DNA of 64,000 bases from Aaosphaeria pasadenensis (taxonomy: Eukaryota > Ascomycota > Dothideomycetes > Pleosporales): assembly GCA_022813625.1 (NCBI GenBank), contig JAKLMB010000018.1, positions 496,001 through 560,000 on the forward strand, in the 5' to 3' direction. Position numbers and translations under genes: made by a program. This document shows positions 53,943-64,000 of this stretch, piece by piece. The notes under the pieces were generated by a model. That model saw nothing but the letters and a program-made list of their open reading frames with translations, did not search any database and was not told the origin of the DNA. Every line of letters begins with the position of its first letter. Position 1 is the stretch's first letter.

Positions 53943-55016
53943 ATGGAGCACTATGCCCCTCACCAAGGCGTCGCCTTCGAAGGCTATTACTCCAAATTCC
54001 GCCTCCCATCAGGAGCCCACCTCGCCCTCATCATTTGCAGCGTCCCCAATGCCACCAACAAGCCCTCGCATATGGTATCCCTGACATACTATCCACTCTC
54101 TGGTCGACCAATCTTCCAACGTGATCACTTCGTTCCAAGAATAGACTACATCACGACCTCGAAAGCCAACGCATTCGAGCTCCGCGCCGAAGGCTTGGGC
54201 TTCATGCGCTGCGAAGCCGACGAGAACTCTACAACAACCTATGACCTCACCTGTCTAGAATGGACGCTTAAAGCCACGACTAGAAGTCGAATACCATGGA
54301 AACAGGGAGAGCCGCATAGCACGCCCGAAGGCCTGCTCGTTAGACTTCCTCTGCCATTGCACTGGCACGTCCATTCGTTCGCGTCAACCGCAGACTTCAC
54401 GCTTGACATCGGATCTGCGTCCCTCGCTCTGCCCCAAGAAGATCGCACAGGCACCGCACTGATACACCAGGAGAAGAACTGGGCGGACAGTTTCCCTGCA
54501 GCACACATGTGGGTACAAGCGCATTCCTCTACATCCGACGAATCCATTTGTCTCGCGGGCGGAAAGATCCTCGGCATGACAGCGTATCTTCTGGGTTATC
54601 GTGCGCCGGGGGTGAGTGTCTCGTTCACGCCTCCGTTTGCGCTATCGGTGTTGGGGATCTCGCCGTTCATGAGCCTTGATATCGACTGGGAGAATCGCGC
54701 GTTTCGGATCTGCATAGCGGGGCTATGGAGGAAGATTGAGGTGAGGGCTAGTGCGCCGGCGGAAGGGGGTTGGTTTGGACTGGCGAGCCCGTTTCCGGAC
54801 GGTCATAGGAACAATTTCTTGACGGAGAGCTTCATGGCGAACGTGCAGGTCGTTGTGAGTGAGCGGAAGCAGGGTGGGCTGTTGGGTTCGTGGACCTGCT
54901 GGGGAAAGTGGGCGGAGGTAAAGCGAAGTACGTTTGATAACGCCAGTCTAGAGTTTGGGGGCGAGTACTTCCCCGAGAGAGGGGCAGACGGAGCGAAGAA
55001 GTATGAAATGGTGTAG
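53943..55016 (+). CDS. Tocopherol-cyclase-like protein
   Basis: Single exon, 357 aa. The ATG at 53943 is chosen because the frame upstream has no closer ATG and MEHYAPHQGVAFEGYYSKF fits the family start. The pattern resembles the tocopherol cyclase family: HQGVAFEGYYSKFRLPSGAHLALIIC at the N-terminus, LPLPLHWHVHS in the middle, and the characteristic EKNWADSFPAAHMWVQAHS (about 177-195), followed by LGISPFMSLDIDW. In plants VTE1 closes the chromanol ring. Fungi make no tocopherol, so the substrate here is unknown; related bacterial and fungal members have lipocalin-like double-domain folds. No signal peptide. Family call likely, function unknown. Confidence 0.75.
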   Translation: MEHYAPHQGVAFEGYYSKFRLPSGAHLALIICSVPNATNKPSHMVSLTYYPLSGRPIFQRDHFVPRIDYITTSKANAFELRAEGLGFMRCEADENSTTTYDLTCLEWTLKATTRSRIPWKQGEPHSTPEGLLVRLPLPLHWHVHSFASTADFTLDIGSASLALPQEDRTGTALIHQEKNWADSFPAAHMWVQAHSSTSDESICLAGGKILGMTAYLLGYRAPGVSVSFTPPFALSVLGISPFMSLDIDWENRAFRICIAGLWRKIEVRASAPAEGGWFGLASPFPDGHRNNFLTESFMANVQVVVSERKQGGLLGSWTCWGKWAEVKRSTFDNASLEFGGEYFPERGADGAKKYEMV

Positions 55017-55420
55017 TAGATATGCTGGAGTTGTTGTAGTGGTTACAACAATCGGATGGGAATTGCAGCCGAGGCTCTTGGCAGGAACCAGATTGCTCTC
55101 AGATACTCACATCGTCTTACTACGCATATTTTCTTACAGGACTTAGACGTAAAGACTTTATACGCCTAGATGACTCAAGTATTCGTATATGGTGCCCATC
55201 ATGTGCACCGAGAAACTATACCAGGTACTTCGTATGTATGATTTGTCGAATCCTTCCACCATGGTGCTCTATATGCATTTCCTTTTTGGTCTTAGTCTTC
55301 CATTAGCTCAATCGTTATTGGTATCAACCACCAACAGCGTATGACTCTACAGCATCTACAATACTTTATGCAGCATCAATCGCCTTAACATAATGAAGAC
55401 AGAATTTCGATGTTCTCAAA
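55017..55420. other. Intergenic stretch
   Basis: No gene or notable element seen. It is the 3' flank of the cyclase-like gene and promoter of the next gene. Confidence 0.5.
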
Positions 55421-56755
55421 ATGTCTTCCCAAAAAGGTAGCATTAAATCTTCATGTGCTCGCACTACCACCATAAAACCAACCTTGACAACCCTCCCCCA
55501 AGAGCTCCAAAATCAAATAATAACCTTCGTTCTTACCTCCAAATCTCTACCACCACCTCTTCCCTTTCTTCTTTCAAAACCCTCGATTCCATCCTCTTCT
55601 CACAATTTCGCTCCTGCATCTACCCCATCTTCACCAGTCCTAACAATTCCCTTGCATACGATACGTTCAACATTCACGTCCCACCCGGCAGAATGCCTAA
55701 TGGCGACATCGAAAGGATTGTATGAGAGTACAGTCCGCCAGTATGAACATCTCATACAGAACAGTTGGGACGGTGATGCGAAGAGAGATAATGCTGAGGG
55801 GGTTCTGACGCCGATCCTGCATTTGACGATCTTGGATGCCGCTACGACACTCGCGAGTTGGATTCGTCCCATCGCACTGCCTTTATCCTTTGACCAGAAA
55901 GGAGGAGGAGGAGATCGGGTGGAATACATACCCCATCTCATAATTCAGCTCACTCTCGCTGGCTTGCATCCTAAACTGCGGCCTTCGACCACACCAAACT
56001 CTACGTACTGCCCACCTCGCAACCTCCCAAGGTTCGGGGATCCGGATCCTCAATTAGTCAAGGCTGGGGCGTTAGTAGAGAATTTGTTGGGTAGAGACCG
56101 CGCAACGTTTTTGCTCGTCGTTGTTCTGAGGTTGATAGTTATGGGCCGTGTTTATGGATTCGCAGGTAGCGAAGGCGACGGGGAATTGGCGGCGTTGGAA
56201 CGGGTTGTTAAAAGCTATGTTTCAACCTCTCCTCCGTCTTCGACCAGCGGCGAAAATGCGAGGAAGACTCGGGAGGGCAGTATCAAATTGAAGATAGGCA
56301 TGATAGAGTTCCAGCTCATCCACCCACCAGAACAGATCCCGACTGCGGAGATGCATGGGGAAAAGAGGGCATTCACGGAGCACGAGCTGCAAGACTGGGA
56401 CATCTTTGCCAATTCGACGTCGAGAAAGATGACGTGGGATCCTGTTCACGCGATGGTGGGAAGGTTCGTGTACCATCTACGTCAAATCTTGGTTTCCCCA
56501 GAGCTTCTTAATAACACCCCTCTTACTGACGCTCATGAGACGGAGCAGTGGGAGGGGGCGTTGGCGGTGGAAGAGATAGCGATAGCGAATAAGACGAAGA
56601 GAGATGTCTGGAGCGTTAGAAGGGGGATACTGAGGAAGACGAGGTTCGAATGGAGGGTTCATTTCTTCGGGTTGAAGCACGCGAGGAGGCAGGAGACAGA
56701 AGAGGAGAGAGATTTCTTAGATGCGGAGCTTGGGGTAGGCTGGGAGGATTGGTGA
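55421..56755 (+). CDS. Hypothetical protein with possible F-box-like N-terminus
   Basis: Single exon with an ATG start, 444 aa. Residues 20-40 read TLTTLPQELQNQIITFVL, like the LPxELxxxI opening of fungal F-box-like domains. The rest has no motif I recognise. It contains a Ser/Pro-rich segment (about 43-75), several long amphipathic helices (TPILHLTILDAATTLASW; ATFLLVVVLRLIVMGRVYGF) and an acidic end ELGVGWEDW. There is no signal peptide. It may be a substrate adaptor of an SCF ligase, but this rests only on the short N-terminal match. Confidence 0.75.
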   Translation: MSSQKGSIKSSCARTTTIKPTLTTLPQELQNQIITFVLTSKSLPPPLPFLLSKPSIPSSSHNFAPASTPSSPVLTIPLHTIRSTFTSHPAECLMATSKGLYESTVRQYEHLIQNSWDGDAKRDNAEGVLTPILHLTILDAATTLASWIRPIALPLSFDQKGGGGDRVEYIPHLIIQLTLAGLHPKLRPSTTPNSTYCPPRNLPRFGDPDPQLVKAGALVENLLGRDRATFLLVVVLRLIVMGRVYGFAGSEGDGELAALERVVKSYVSTSPPSSTSGENARKTREGSIKLKIGMIEFQLIHPPEQIPTAEMHGEKRAFTEHELQDWDIFANSTSRKMTWDPVHAMVGRFVYHLRQILVSPELLNNTPLTDAHETEQWEGALAVEEIAIANKTKRDVWSVRRGILRKTRFEWRVHFFGLKHARRQETEEERDFLDAELGVGWEDW

Positions 56756-56994
56756 TGGTGCTTCAGGGTATGACTTGTTTAATTTTGAAATATCCGTCTA
56801 GAGTGAGGGTTTGGTGTGCCATGTCGGCACACATACTTCTTTTTTTAAAGATCTAGATACACTTAGATTACTTAGGTTTGCTACTAGTGCATATGCACTG
56901 GTGGAGCACCTTAAGCAGCGGGACTACAGGGACTGATCGAGCCTGCAAGTCGAGTTTCATCTCATCATTCGTCGTGAAGAAACGTAATTCAGGT

Positions 56995-58271
56995 TCATAG
57001 CTCATCCTTAAACTTTTCGCCACTGGATGCTCCCGTCTTCGCCTGCTCGACCAAGCCCTTCTTTACAATACTCGTGATGATCTCGTACGCGACCTGCGCA
57101 GCAGCGACACCCGTGACTTCAGCATTAGAATCATATGCAGGGCTGACTTCAACGATATCAGCACCAACAACGTTCATTCCCTCAATGCCCCTCAAGATAC
57201 GAATAAGCTCTCTCGTCGTCCAGCCTCCAGGCTCGGGGGTTCCAGTTCCAGGCGCTAGACCGGGATCAATGACATCGATGTCGATGCTGAGGTAGACTGG
57301 AGTTTCCGTGCCAACGCGGTCCATGATGGTCTGGATCACGCCCTTGGTGCCGATGTCGTCGATGTCGTCGGCGGCGATGCGGACCCAGCCCTGCTGCGTG
57401 TCGTCTTTATAGTCGTCGTCGTTGTCGCCTGATAGACGGGTGCGGAGGCCGGCGTGCACGGAGGATCCGTTCGTGATCAGGCCTTCTGTTGCGGCGAGCC
57501 AGAACATGCTTCCGTGGTTAAAGAAGGATTGGGAAGATGTGTCTTCTGGGTCAATCCAGGCGGAGGGGTACTTGGCTGGGTGCCATGTGTCGAGATGAGC
57601 GTCGAAATGGACAACGGCAATTGGGTGACCATAGGCCTGCTTCAGTGCTCGGAGAGCTGGCAAAGCAATGCTGTGATCTCCGCCTAGGGTCACCAACTTC
57701 GGCCTGTGGAGATATTTTGTGGGTGAAGATGCGGATTGGGAAGTGGGAGCTCTCGTGCTAAGTTCCTGGTAGGCCTCGCTCATTTGCTTGACGGCAAGTG
57801 TGTTGTCGAAAGGCGTGATGGGGATATCGCCGCAGTCCACGATCTTGGCCCATGACGTATATGGGTTGATGTTTGCGCGGGGATTGAAGCCTCGGAATGA
57901 GGTCTGTCGAGATGATCCCGCACGGATTGCTCGTGGTCCAAATCTGGCGCCTGGACGGTAGCTCACTGCAGTGTCGAAGGGGGCTCCTAGGATGCCGATG
58001 TCATAATCGGTTTGTGGGTGTGTTAAGCAGCGGATGTGTGGGAGATGGGCGAATGTAGACACTCCCGAGAATCCCCACTATGAGGTCGTTAATAACCAGA
58101 TAAAATTAACGTTTCAATATGAGCCTGGAGACTCACATCTGTGCCCCATTTCCGATCCAATTCATCCAATCGTTCTTGGGAGAACGGCTCTTGACCCTCA
58201 CCGTGATGATGTGAATGGGAGAGTACTAGGTGGGGTAGCAACACCCATGATAATGATGCTGTCCAAAACAT
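56995..58271 (-). CDS. Agmatinase-type ureohydrolase, predicted secreted
   Basis: Two exons: 58271-58137 and 58077-56995 (59-nt intron); 405 aa. Exon 1 encodes a signal peptide (MFWTASLSWVLLPHLVLSHS) followed by a His-rich stretch and DELDRKWGTD. The junction continues as WGFSGVSTFAHLPHIRCLT, a segment typical of fungal agmatinases that exon 2 alone lacks. Mn-binding motifs of the arginase/agmatinase family are all present: GGDHSIALPAL, VVHFDAHLDTW and SIDIDVIDPGLAPGTGTPEPGG. Family chemistry is hydrolysis of agmatine to putrescine and urea; another guanidino substrate is possible. The signal peptide suggests action outside the cell or in the endomembrane lumen. Divergent from the Fpg-like glycosylase gene. 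Confidence 0.93.
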
Positions 58272-58891
58272 CTTTAGAGACTGGAGAACAATGTTGTTTG
58301 CCTCATGCGAAATTCCGACGAGGGGTAAAATATATATGTATTCATTCGCCTAGTCTATCAAAGAGGACGAATTATGTAAAAAGCGTTTTATCGCCGAATG
58401 ATTGTTTGGAGAATTGGAGACCCTTGGAGCGTCTGGGGCGTTAGACGCGACGCCTACTGGTTCCGGCATAGCTTCACTTCAAGCATTTGGCCGAAAAGGG
58501 AATCTACTGGCGATGGCACGATTGACGAGCAAAGGGCGCAAATGTCAATTGTGAAGGGAAAGGTTCATTAGTTACTGTAAATGAATTATTAAATGGAATC
58601 TATGATTAGGTTGAAATGTGTTGGACGCTGTTGGGTGCTGTTGATGTGGCGAATCAGAGGTCGATATAGGGAAGTGCGTTCTTCAGGTCCCGTGAGAGCG
58701 CGATACGCGTCACCGTCTCACCAAGAAGCTCTGACTCCAAGTCACATCAGAACAACCTCAATCGCATCATAGCTAAACAACCATAACGCTGGTCATTGTA
58801 CCTTAGCATTGGTAGCACCCATCAACAGTGTCCGCTGATCGCAAAAGCATAAGAACGACATCAAAACTCAGACTCTTGGAGAAGTGACATC
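58272..58891. other. Divergent promoter region, agmatinase/DNA glycosylase
   Basis: No gene. A 620-bp AT-rich spacer with no element I can name. Confidence 0.5.
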
Positions 58892-60172
58892 ATGCCTGAG
58901 GTACGCACCATGACGCGTATCTAATACTGTTGTCAAGCTCATCCAAATAGATTGCAGAAGTCGCGCGAATCGTGCACTTCCTCAAAAAGCATGCGGTCGG
59001 CAAAACAGTTCAATCAGTGAAGACACAGGAAGATACTGTGAGTTGACAGTTACAGCATTGTACATTACTCAACTAGCATGTCTGATGGTGAGGAAAGATA
59101 ATATACGGCAAAGTTGGGACTTCCGCCGCGGAATTCGAGAAAGCCATGACAGGAAAGAAAATAGTGAATGCTCGGCAACAAGGAAAATACTTCTGGTTGG
59201 AGATGGATTCACCTCCCCACCCGCTGATGCACTTTGGAATGTCTGGATGGATGAAGTTCTCCAACGACCACACAGCATACTATCGGCCCACCACTGCGGA
59301 GGAAAATCCATGGCCGCCTAAATTTTGGAAATTCATCTTACAGCTTAAAGATAGTGATTGCGAGGTCGCGTTCATCGATGCCAGGAGGCTGGGGAGGATC
59401 AGACTCGTCAATGCGAAAGCGGATGATATGCGCATAACAACCCCTCTAAAGGAGAATGGACCAGACCCGGTCCTGGATCCGGAGATACTGACTGTGGAGT
59501 GGCTGAAGAAGAAGCTGAGCAGCAAAAAGGTACCCGTCAAGGCGCTGCTGCTTGATCAAGCGAACATCAGTGGGATTGGCAATTGGGTTGGGTAGGTCTC
59601 TTCGACGATGAGCTCATTGTAAGATGCACGTTCTGACATCAGGCAGGGACGAGATTATGTACCAGGCCCGCCTTCACCCGGAACAGTACAGCAACACGTT
59701 TACGGACGAGCAAGTCAAGAGACTCCATGATGCCATGATGTACGTTTGTAATACGGCGTGTGGGCCGGAGGTCATGGGTGACTCGGACAAGTTCCCCGAG
59801 GATTGGCTGATGAAACATCGCTGGGGAAAAGGGAAGAAGGATTCAAACAAATTGCCGAACGGGGACAAGATAACATTCCTGAAGGTGGGCGGAAGAACTT
59901 CAGCGATTGTTCCTCGGGTCCAGAAGAAGACAGGTGCCGTGGCAGGAGATGTATCTGGTGCTTCGAGCAGCGCCGAGGATGAAAAAGACGCAAAGCCTCG
60001 AGCTGAGAATAAACGAAAGAAAGCGGCAATAAAAGAGGAAGAGGAAGAGGCGGGAGAAGAGGGAGAGGAAGCAGCCGTTACACCACAAGCAAAGAGAGGC
60101 CGGAAAGGCGGTGCAATCAAAGTTGAAGAGCCGACAAAGGTGACACCTCGAAGAAGTCGCAGAAACGCATAG
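58892..60172 (+). CDS. Formamidopyrimidine-DNA glycosylase (Fpg/Nei family, fungal zincless type)
   Basis: Four exons: 58892-58900 (MPE only), 58951-59037, 59098-59591, 59647-60172; 371 aa. The start MPEIAEVARIV keeps the catalytic Pro (N-terminal after Met removal) and Glu of Fpg. The core has GKYFWLEM, MHFGMSGWM and DARRLGRIRLV. The H2TH region reads LLLDQANISGIGNWVGDEIMYQARLHP and is completed by splicing. Where bacterial Fpg has a zinc finger, this has VGGRTSAIVPRVQKK, as in plant and fungal members with a zincless finger. The C-terminal 85 residues are Lys/Glu-rich and basic, probably for nuclear targeting and DNA binding. It excises oxidised bases and cleaves the abasic site in base-excision repair. 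The exon 3 acceptor (GGAAAG) is weak, so that boundary is less certain. Confidence 0.92.
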
Positions 60173-60789
60173 TCTTCGTCTTTTGCAAGGCCCATACCAT
60201 TTCTGACACGGCATATACCCGATCATGTTGGGTAAGGTACATAGGTACCTTAGTAGTTAGAAGAGCAGCCTCATTAGCTGTGCGCATTTACGCTTTGGAT
60301 CATGCAATATGTATACACAATTGGTAGTGAGAAATCGGAAAGCTAATTGTAATAATGATACTCGAATAGTGGTAACATTGTTGTTCAATATTAACATCAA
60401 TGTCTACGACTGACGGAGAATAGTGAAGAGTGAATGCACGTGCCGTTGAATGAATAATGATGATCCGGGCTAACCGGATTCGGGCTCGTTCGACAGTCGA
60501 ATATTCGATTGCAGCTCCCCGCGGTTGTCGACGTTTTGACTGGAATTGAGATCCACTTGCGCAAGATCTAACAGATCGCGGACCACTCGTTTCGTTATGC
60601 TCTGGGGTTCGGATTGAGAAGATACATTTCCTCTGACATCTATTCCTCCTTCTACTCATCCCTAGGCTCCAATTTTACCGGGCCCACAGACTCCGACATT
60701 GTGAGGGTTCGATTCGTTACTCGTGAGCGCACGACAACACATCCCACTTTCCGCCCTCCCACCCACACATCCACACCACCACCGCCGCC
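60173..60789. other. Intergenic region with short inverted repeat
   Basis: No gene. TAAGGTAC (60233-60240) and GTACCTTA (60245-60252) form an 8-bp inverted repeat with a 4-nt loop just past the glycosylase stop. The last 120 nt are C-rich promoter/5' UTR of the NatA gene. A GGGTTCGATTC near 60704 resembles a tRNA B box but has no tRNA around it. Confidence 0.5.
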
Positions 60790-63498
60790 ATGCAGCCATT
60801 GTCGCAGAAGGAGGGCACGCTCTTCCGGCAGATAATCAAGTATTATGAATCAAAACAGTACAAGAAAGGTAGGCATTGCCGGTTGCCTTACGCTGGCGGG
60901 CGTCTCTGACTGACGTACCTCCAGGCCTCAAGGCCGCAGAACAGATTCTGCGCAAGGTTCCGAACCATGGCGACACACAAGCAATGAAGGCTCTCATCCT
61001 CAATTCCCAAGGTCACCAAGAAGAAGCCTTCGCCCTCGCCAAGGTAGCCCTCAAGAACGATATGAAATCCCACGTTTGCTGGCACGTTTACGGTCTGCTG
61101 TATCGATCTGTGAAAAATTATGAAGAGGCTGTCAAGGCATACAAGTTCGCGTTGAAGCTGGAGCCGGAGCAGCAGAATATTTTGCGCGATCTTGCGATCC
61201 TTCAAGTGCAGATGCGTGATTACGATGGCTACATCGAGAGCAGGCAGAAGATGATGCAGGCGCGTTCGTCTCTGCGGCAGAATTGGACGGCATTGGCAGT
61301 GGCATATCACCTAGCGGGCAATTACAAGCAGGCCGAGAACATCCTCGAGACGTACGAGAAGACGCTTAAGCAGCCTCCTCCGAAAACCGATCTCGAACAC
61401 TCCGAAGCGGTCCTGTACAAAAACACTATAATCGCCGAGTCGGGAGACATTGAGAGAGCTTTGGAGCACCTCAATACGATAGCGAGGGCCAACCTTGACC
61501 GGACCGCGGTGCTGGAACTCAAGGCAAAATACCTCTTGCAACTGGACAGGAAAGCCGAGGCAGAGGCAGTATACCGCATTCTTCTTGATAGGAACAACGA
61601 ATACCGAGCATACTATGACGGTCTGGAAGCTTCATTGGGACTCGACCGGTCTGACGAAGGGTCAAAAGAGAAGCTTGTAGAAATTTATCAGTCATACGCT
61701 GAAAAGAGCGAACGTACTGACGCGCCCAGGAGGATTCCACTGGATTTCTTGAAAGGTGAGCACAGCGAGTTGGAGGTAATTTTTAACGCGTATTAACGCA
61801 TTAGCAGGGGACGAATTCAAAAGCGCAGCGGACAAGTACCTACGCCGAATGTTGAACAAGGGCGTTCCCTCCACGTTCGCCAACATCAAGGCTTTGTACG
61901 CTGAGGCAGAGAAGAAAGCCGTCATCGAGGAGCTGGTGCTCGGATATGCTTCTGGAAAGCAAGCGAACGGGTCTGCCGAGGCGAACGGAGAGCCTTCCGA
62001 CCGTTTTGAGGAAGCAGTCAAATACTTCCTGGCTCAACACTACAGCTACCATCTCAGCCGCGACCTCGAGAAAGCTCTCCAATACATTGATCAGCTCATC
62101 GAGAAGAACCCCAAATCCGTCGACTACAACCAGGCGAAGGCAAGGATATGGAAACATTACGGAAATACCCAAAAGGCCTCGGAGACAATCAACCATGCTC
62201 GAGAGCTTGACGAAAAGGATCGATACATCAACACGAAGTGCGCCAAGTACCAACTGCGAAACAACGAGAACGAGACGGCTTTGAAGACTATGAGCAAATT
62301 TACAAGGAATGAAACAGTCGGAGGGCCCCTGGGAGATCTACACGATATGCAATGTCTGTGGTACTTGATAGAAGACGGCGAGGCCTACCTTCGGGGCCGC
62401 GATTATGGCCTTGCCCTCAAACGATTCACCGCTGTCTCCGACATTTTCGAAGTATGGCACGACGATCAATTCGATTTCCATAGTTTCTCAATTAGGAAGG
62501 GCCAGATCCGCGCCTATATCGACATGGTTAGATGGGAAGACCACCTTCGTGACCATCCATTCTTCACTAGAGCCGCGCTCTCCGCGATCAAGATTTACTT
62601 GCAGCTGGCAGATCATCCGGAACTAGGCAACCCAAACAACAATCCTGATCTAGACAAGATGGACGCAGCAGAACGCAAGAAGGCACAGAAGAAAATGAAG
62701 AAGGAGCAGGAAAAGCGAGAAAAGGAGGAGGCCGAGCGTAAGGCTGCCGCTGCTAAGAAGGCTAATGCCAAAGGTGATGACGGCGAAGTCAAGAAAGAGG
62801 ATACGGACCCCAAGGGCATTAAGCTTCTCGAAACCAAGGAGCCTCTCGAGGCTGCTTTGAAATTTCTCAACCCTCTGCTCGAGTTCAGTCCAAAGAGCAT
62901 AGAAGGCCAGAATCTTGCCTTCGAGGTTCACCTTAGGAGAAGTATGTCCTCTCATTGGATACTAATATTCAGGTGCTAACATATTTACAGAGAAATACGT
63001 CCTCGCTCTCAAGGCATTGAATGCAGCTGCCGCCATTGACCCCGAGAACCCTAAGCTACATGAGCAGGTGATCCGCTTCCGCTTGACCAGTGAGCACTCT
63101 GTACCCGATCCCATAGATTCTGCTAACGCGCCCTCGCAGTCGACGGTCTCAAGGAAACTGATCCAAAGGTCTCCGAAGTTCTCAATGCCAGCTTCAAACT
63201 CGGCCCAGCTTCCACCGACCATAAGAAGTTCAACACAGATTGGCAACAAAAGCACTCCCAGAGCCCATCACATGTCCACTCCGCGCTTAATGTTCGCCAC
63301 ATCCTCGACAACAGCAGCAAGGCCCAAAACGAGACAGACTTGAAGAAGCTCCTCGAGCTTCCTACCATCACAACCGAGCAGGCCGTTGCTGGATTGGATC
63401 TCCTAGATGAATGGCAGAGCGAGGCAGGCGTCAAGGACTCTTACCGCCAAGCAGCATCGGAAAAGTGGCCAGAGGTCACGGTTTTCCAGAGTAAATGA
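60790..63498 (+). CDS. nat1: NatA N-terminal acetyltransferase auxiliary subunit (Nat1/Naa15)
   Basis: Five exons: 60790-60868, 60925-61755, 61808-62941, 62991-63089, 63140-63498; 833 aa, all phases consistent. The protein is a chain of TPR-like helical hairpins. The N-terminus MQPLSQKEGTLFRQIIKYYESKQYKKGLKAAE and KSHVCWHVYGLLYRS, LRDLAILQVQMRDYDGY are close to human NAA15. Later blocks include DYNQAKARIWKHYGN, DRYINTKCAKYQLRN and HDMQCLWYLIEDGEAYLR. A Lys/Glu-rich charged helix (about 620-665) is the known basic region. Naa15 anchors the catalytic Naa10 to ribosomes near the exit tunnel and acetylates nascent N-termini after Met removal. The two C-terminal exons, KKYVLALKALNAAAAIDPENPKLH and DGLKETDPKVSEVLN, complete the family's length. 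Confidence 0.95.
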
Positions 63499-64000
63499 AG
63501 TTTCCGACTCTCTGTAAATGCGACTCGGTCTTTTGGGGGCTTGAAGTGTCCAATAGTGTAGAACTAGGCGATGACATTGCTCAACTACATTTTGAAAGAT
63601 ATGCTTAGGTGGGACTTGTACGCATGTAGCATAAGGTTAGTAATGTCTTGACGAGGTGCAAATGCCCGCAGGTGAAGAGAAAGGGGACATGTGGAAAAAA
63701 AACATCTAGACGCCTTCAAAAGACACATTTTTATCTACCCTCAAATTTCTCTTCGTTCGGTCCACGTATGTACTTGTGGACATACATATTTGTTGTAGCT
63801 ACCAGTCTCTAGGTGCCCTACTAACGACATTGACGCTTCTGCTGCCCTACTGAAGCATTCTATGCAATCTTCGTTGGCAAAAGATGATGGCGATGTATAT
63901 TTCGATCTATACTCATAATCAGCACTTCCTGTGGAATTTCCCAATGAACGACTGCCAGGCCCTCGCATCATACAGAGTCACACAGCGCGTCCGCGGATTC
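63499..64000. other. 3' flank of the NatA gene to the window edge
   Basis: No supported gene in the last 500 nt. AT-rich sequence; an A-run (GGAAAAAAAAC) lies near 63694. The 3' end of a further gene cannot be excluded. Confidence 0.5.

Noticed and set aside
59674..60195. 173-codon minus-strand ORF, Ser/Phe-rich
   Set aside because: Antisense shadow of the Lys/Glu-rich tail of the DNA glycosylase.
60700..60716. GGGTTCGATTC, a tRNA B-box match
   Set aside because: No A box or cloverleaf around it; it lies in the 5' leader of the NatA gene.

Overview
The window is nuclear DNA of a filamentous ascomycete (Pezizomycotina; Dothideomycetes-like, but the class cannot be fixed from sequence alone). 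Genes lie on both strands without operons. Most are split by short GT-AG introns with fungal branch points such as TACTAAC or CTAAC. The gene set is eukaryotic and fungal: a Golgi SNARE, 60S L35, ATP10, phosphomevalonate kinase, a NatA subunit, a large PPR protein and an MFS sugar transporter. All exon structures here were built by hand from splice signals, reading phase and protein-family continuity. No transcript data were available.

Layout, 0-15 kb: the 3' end of an unrecognised gene, a 2EXR/F-box-like protein, a doubtful small gene, an uncharacterised two-helix membrane protein, a prenylated membrane-anchored ubiquitin-fold (MUB/UBL3-type) protein, a small MGNLCG-type lipidated protein, and a C2H2 zinc-finger regulator with a cysteine-rich N-terminal half. 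A gene-poor stretch of about 4.7 kb (14.5-19.2 kb) follows.

Layout, 19-38 kb: a single-pass SH3 protein, an X-family DNA polymerase (Pol lambda/Pol4 type), RPL35, GOS1, ATP10, ERG8, and a 1284-residue PPR protein. RPL35 has an exon holding only the ATG and a 15-nt microexon. The PPR gene is preceded by a spliced in-frame upstream ORF ending in a TAA that touches the main ATG.

Layout, 40-64 kb: a 1967-residue ZNFX1-like RNA helicase converges on a 1129-residue protein joining a Ser/Thr kinase to a RhoGAP-like domain. Then come a nine-exon sugar transporter with a perfect 17-bp-arm palindrome just downstream, a tocopherol-cyclase-like protein, an F-box-like protein, a predicted secreted agmatinase, an Fpg/Nei-type DNA glycosylase and the NatA auxiliary subunit.

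Most genes are housekeeping and not functionally linked. The most unusual object is the kinase-RhoGAP fusion: the fusion lies inside one uninterrupted ORF, and the RhoGAP part appears to lack the catalytic arginine finger. I found no convincing tRNA, rRNA, transposase, reverse transcriptase or CRISPR array.
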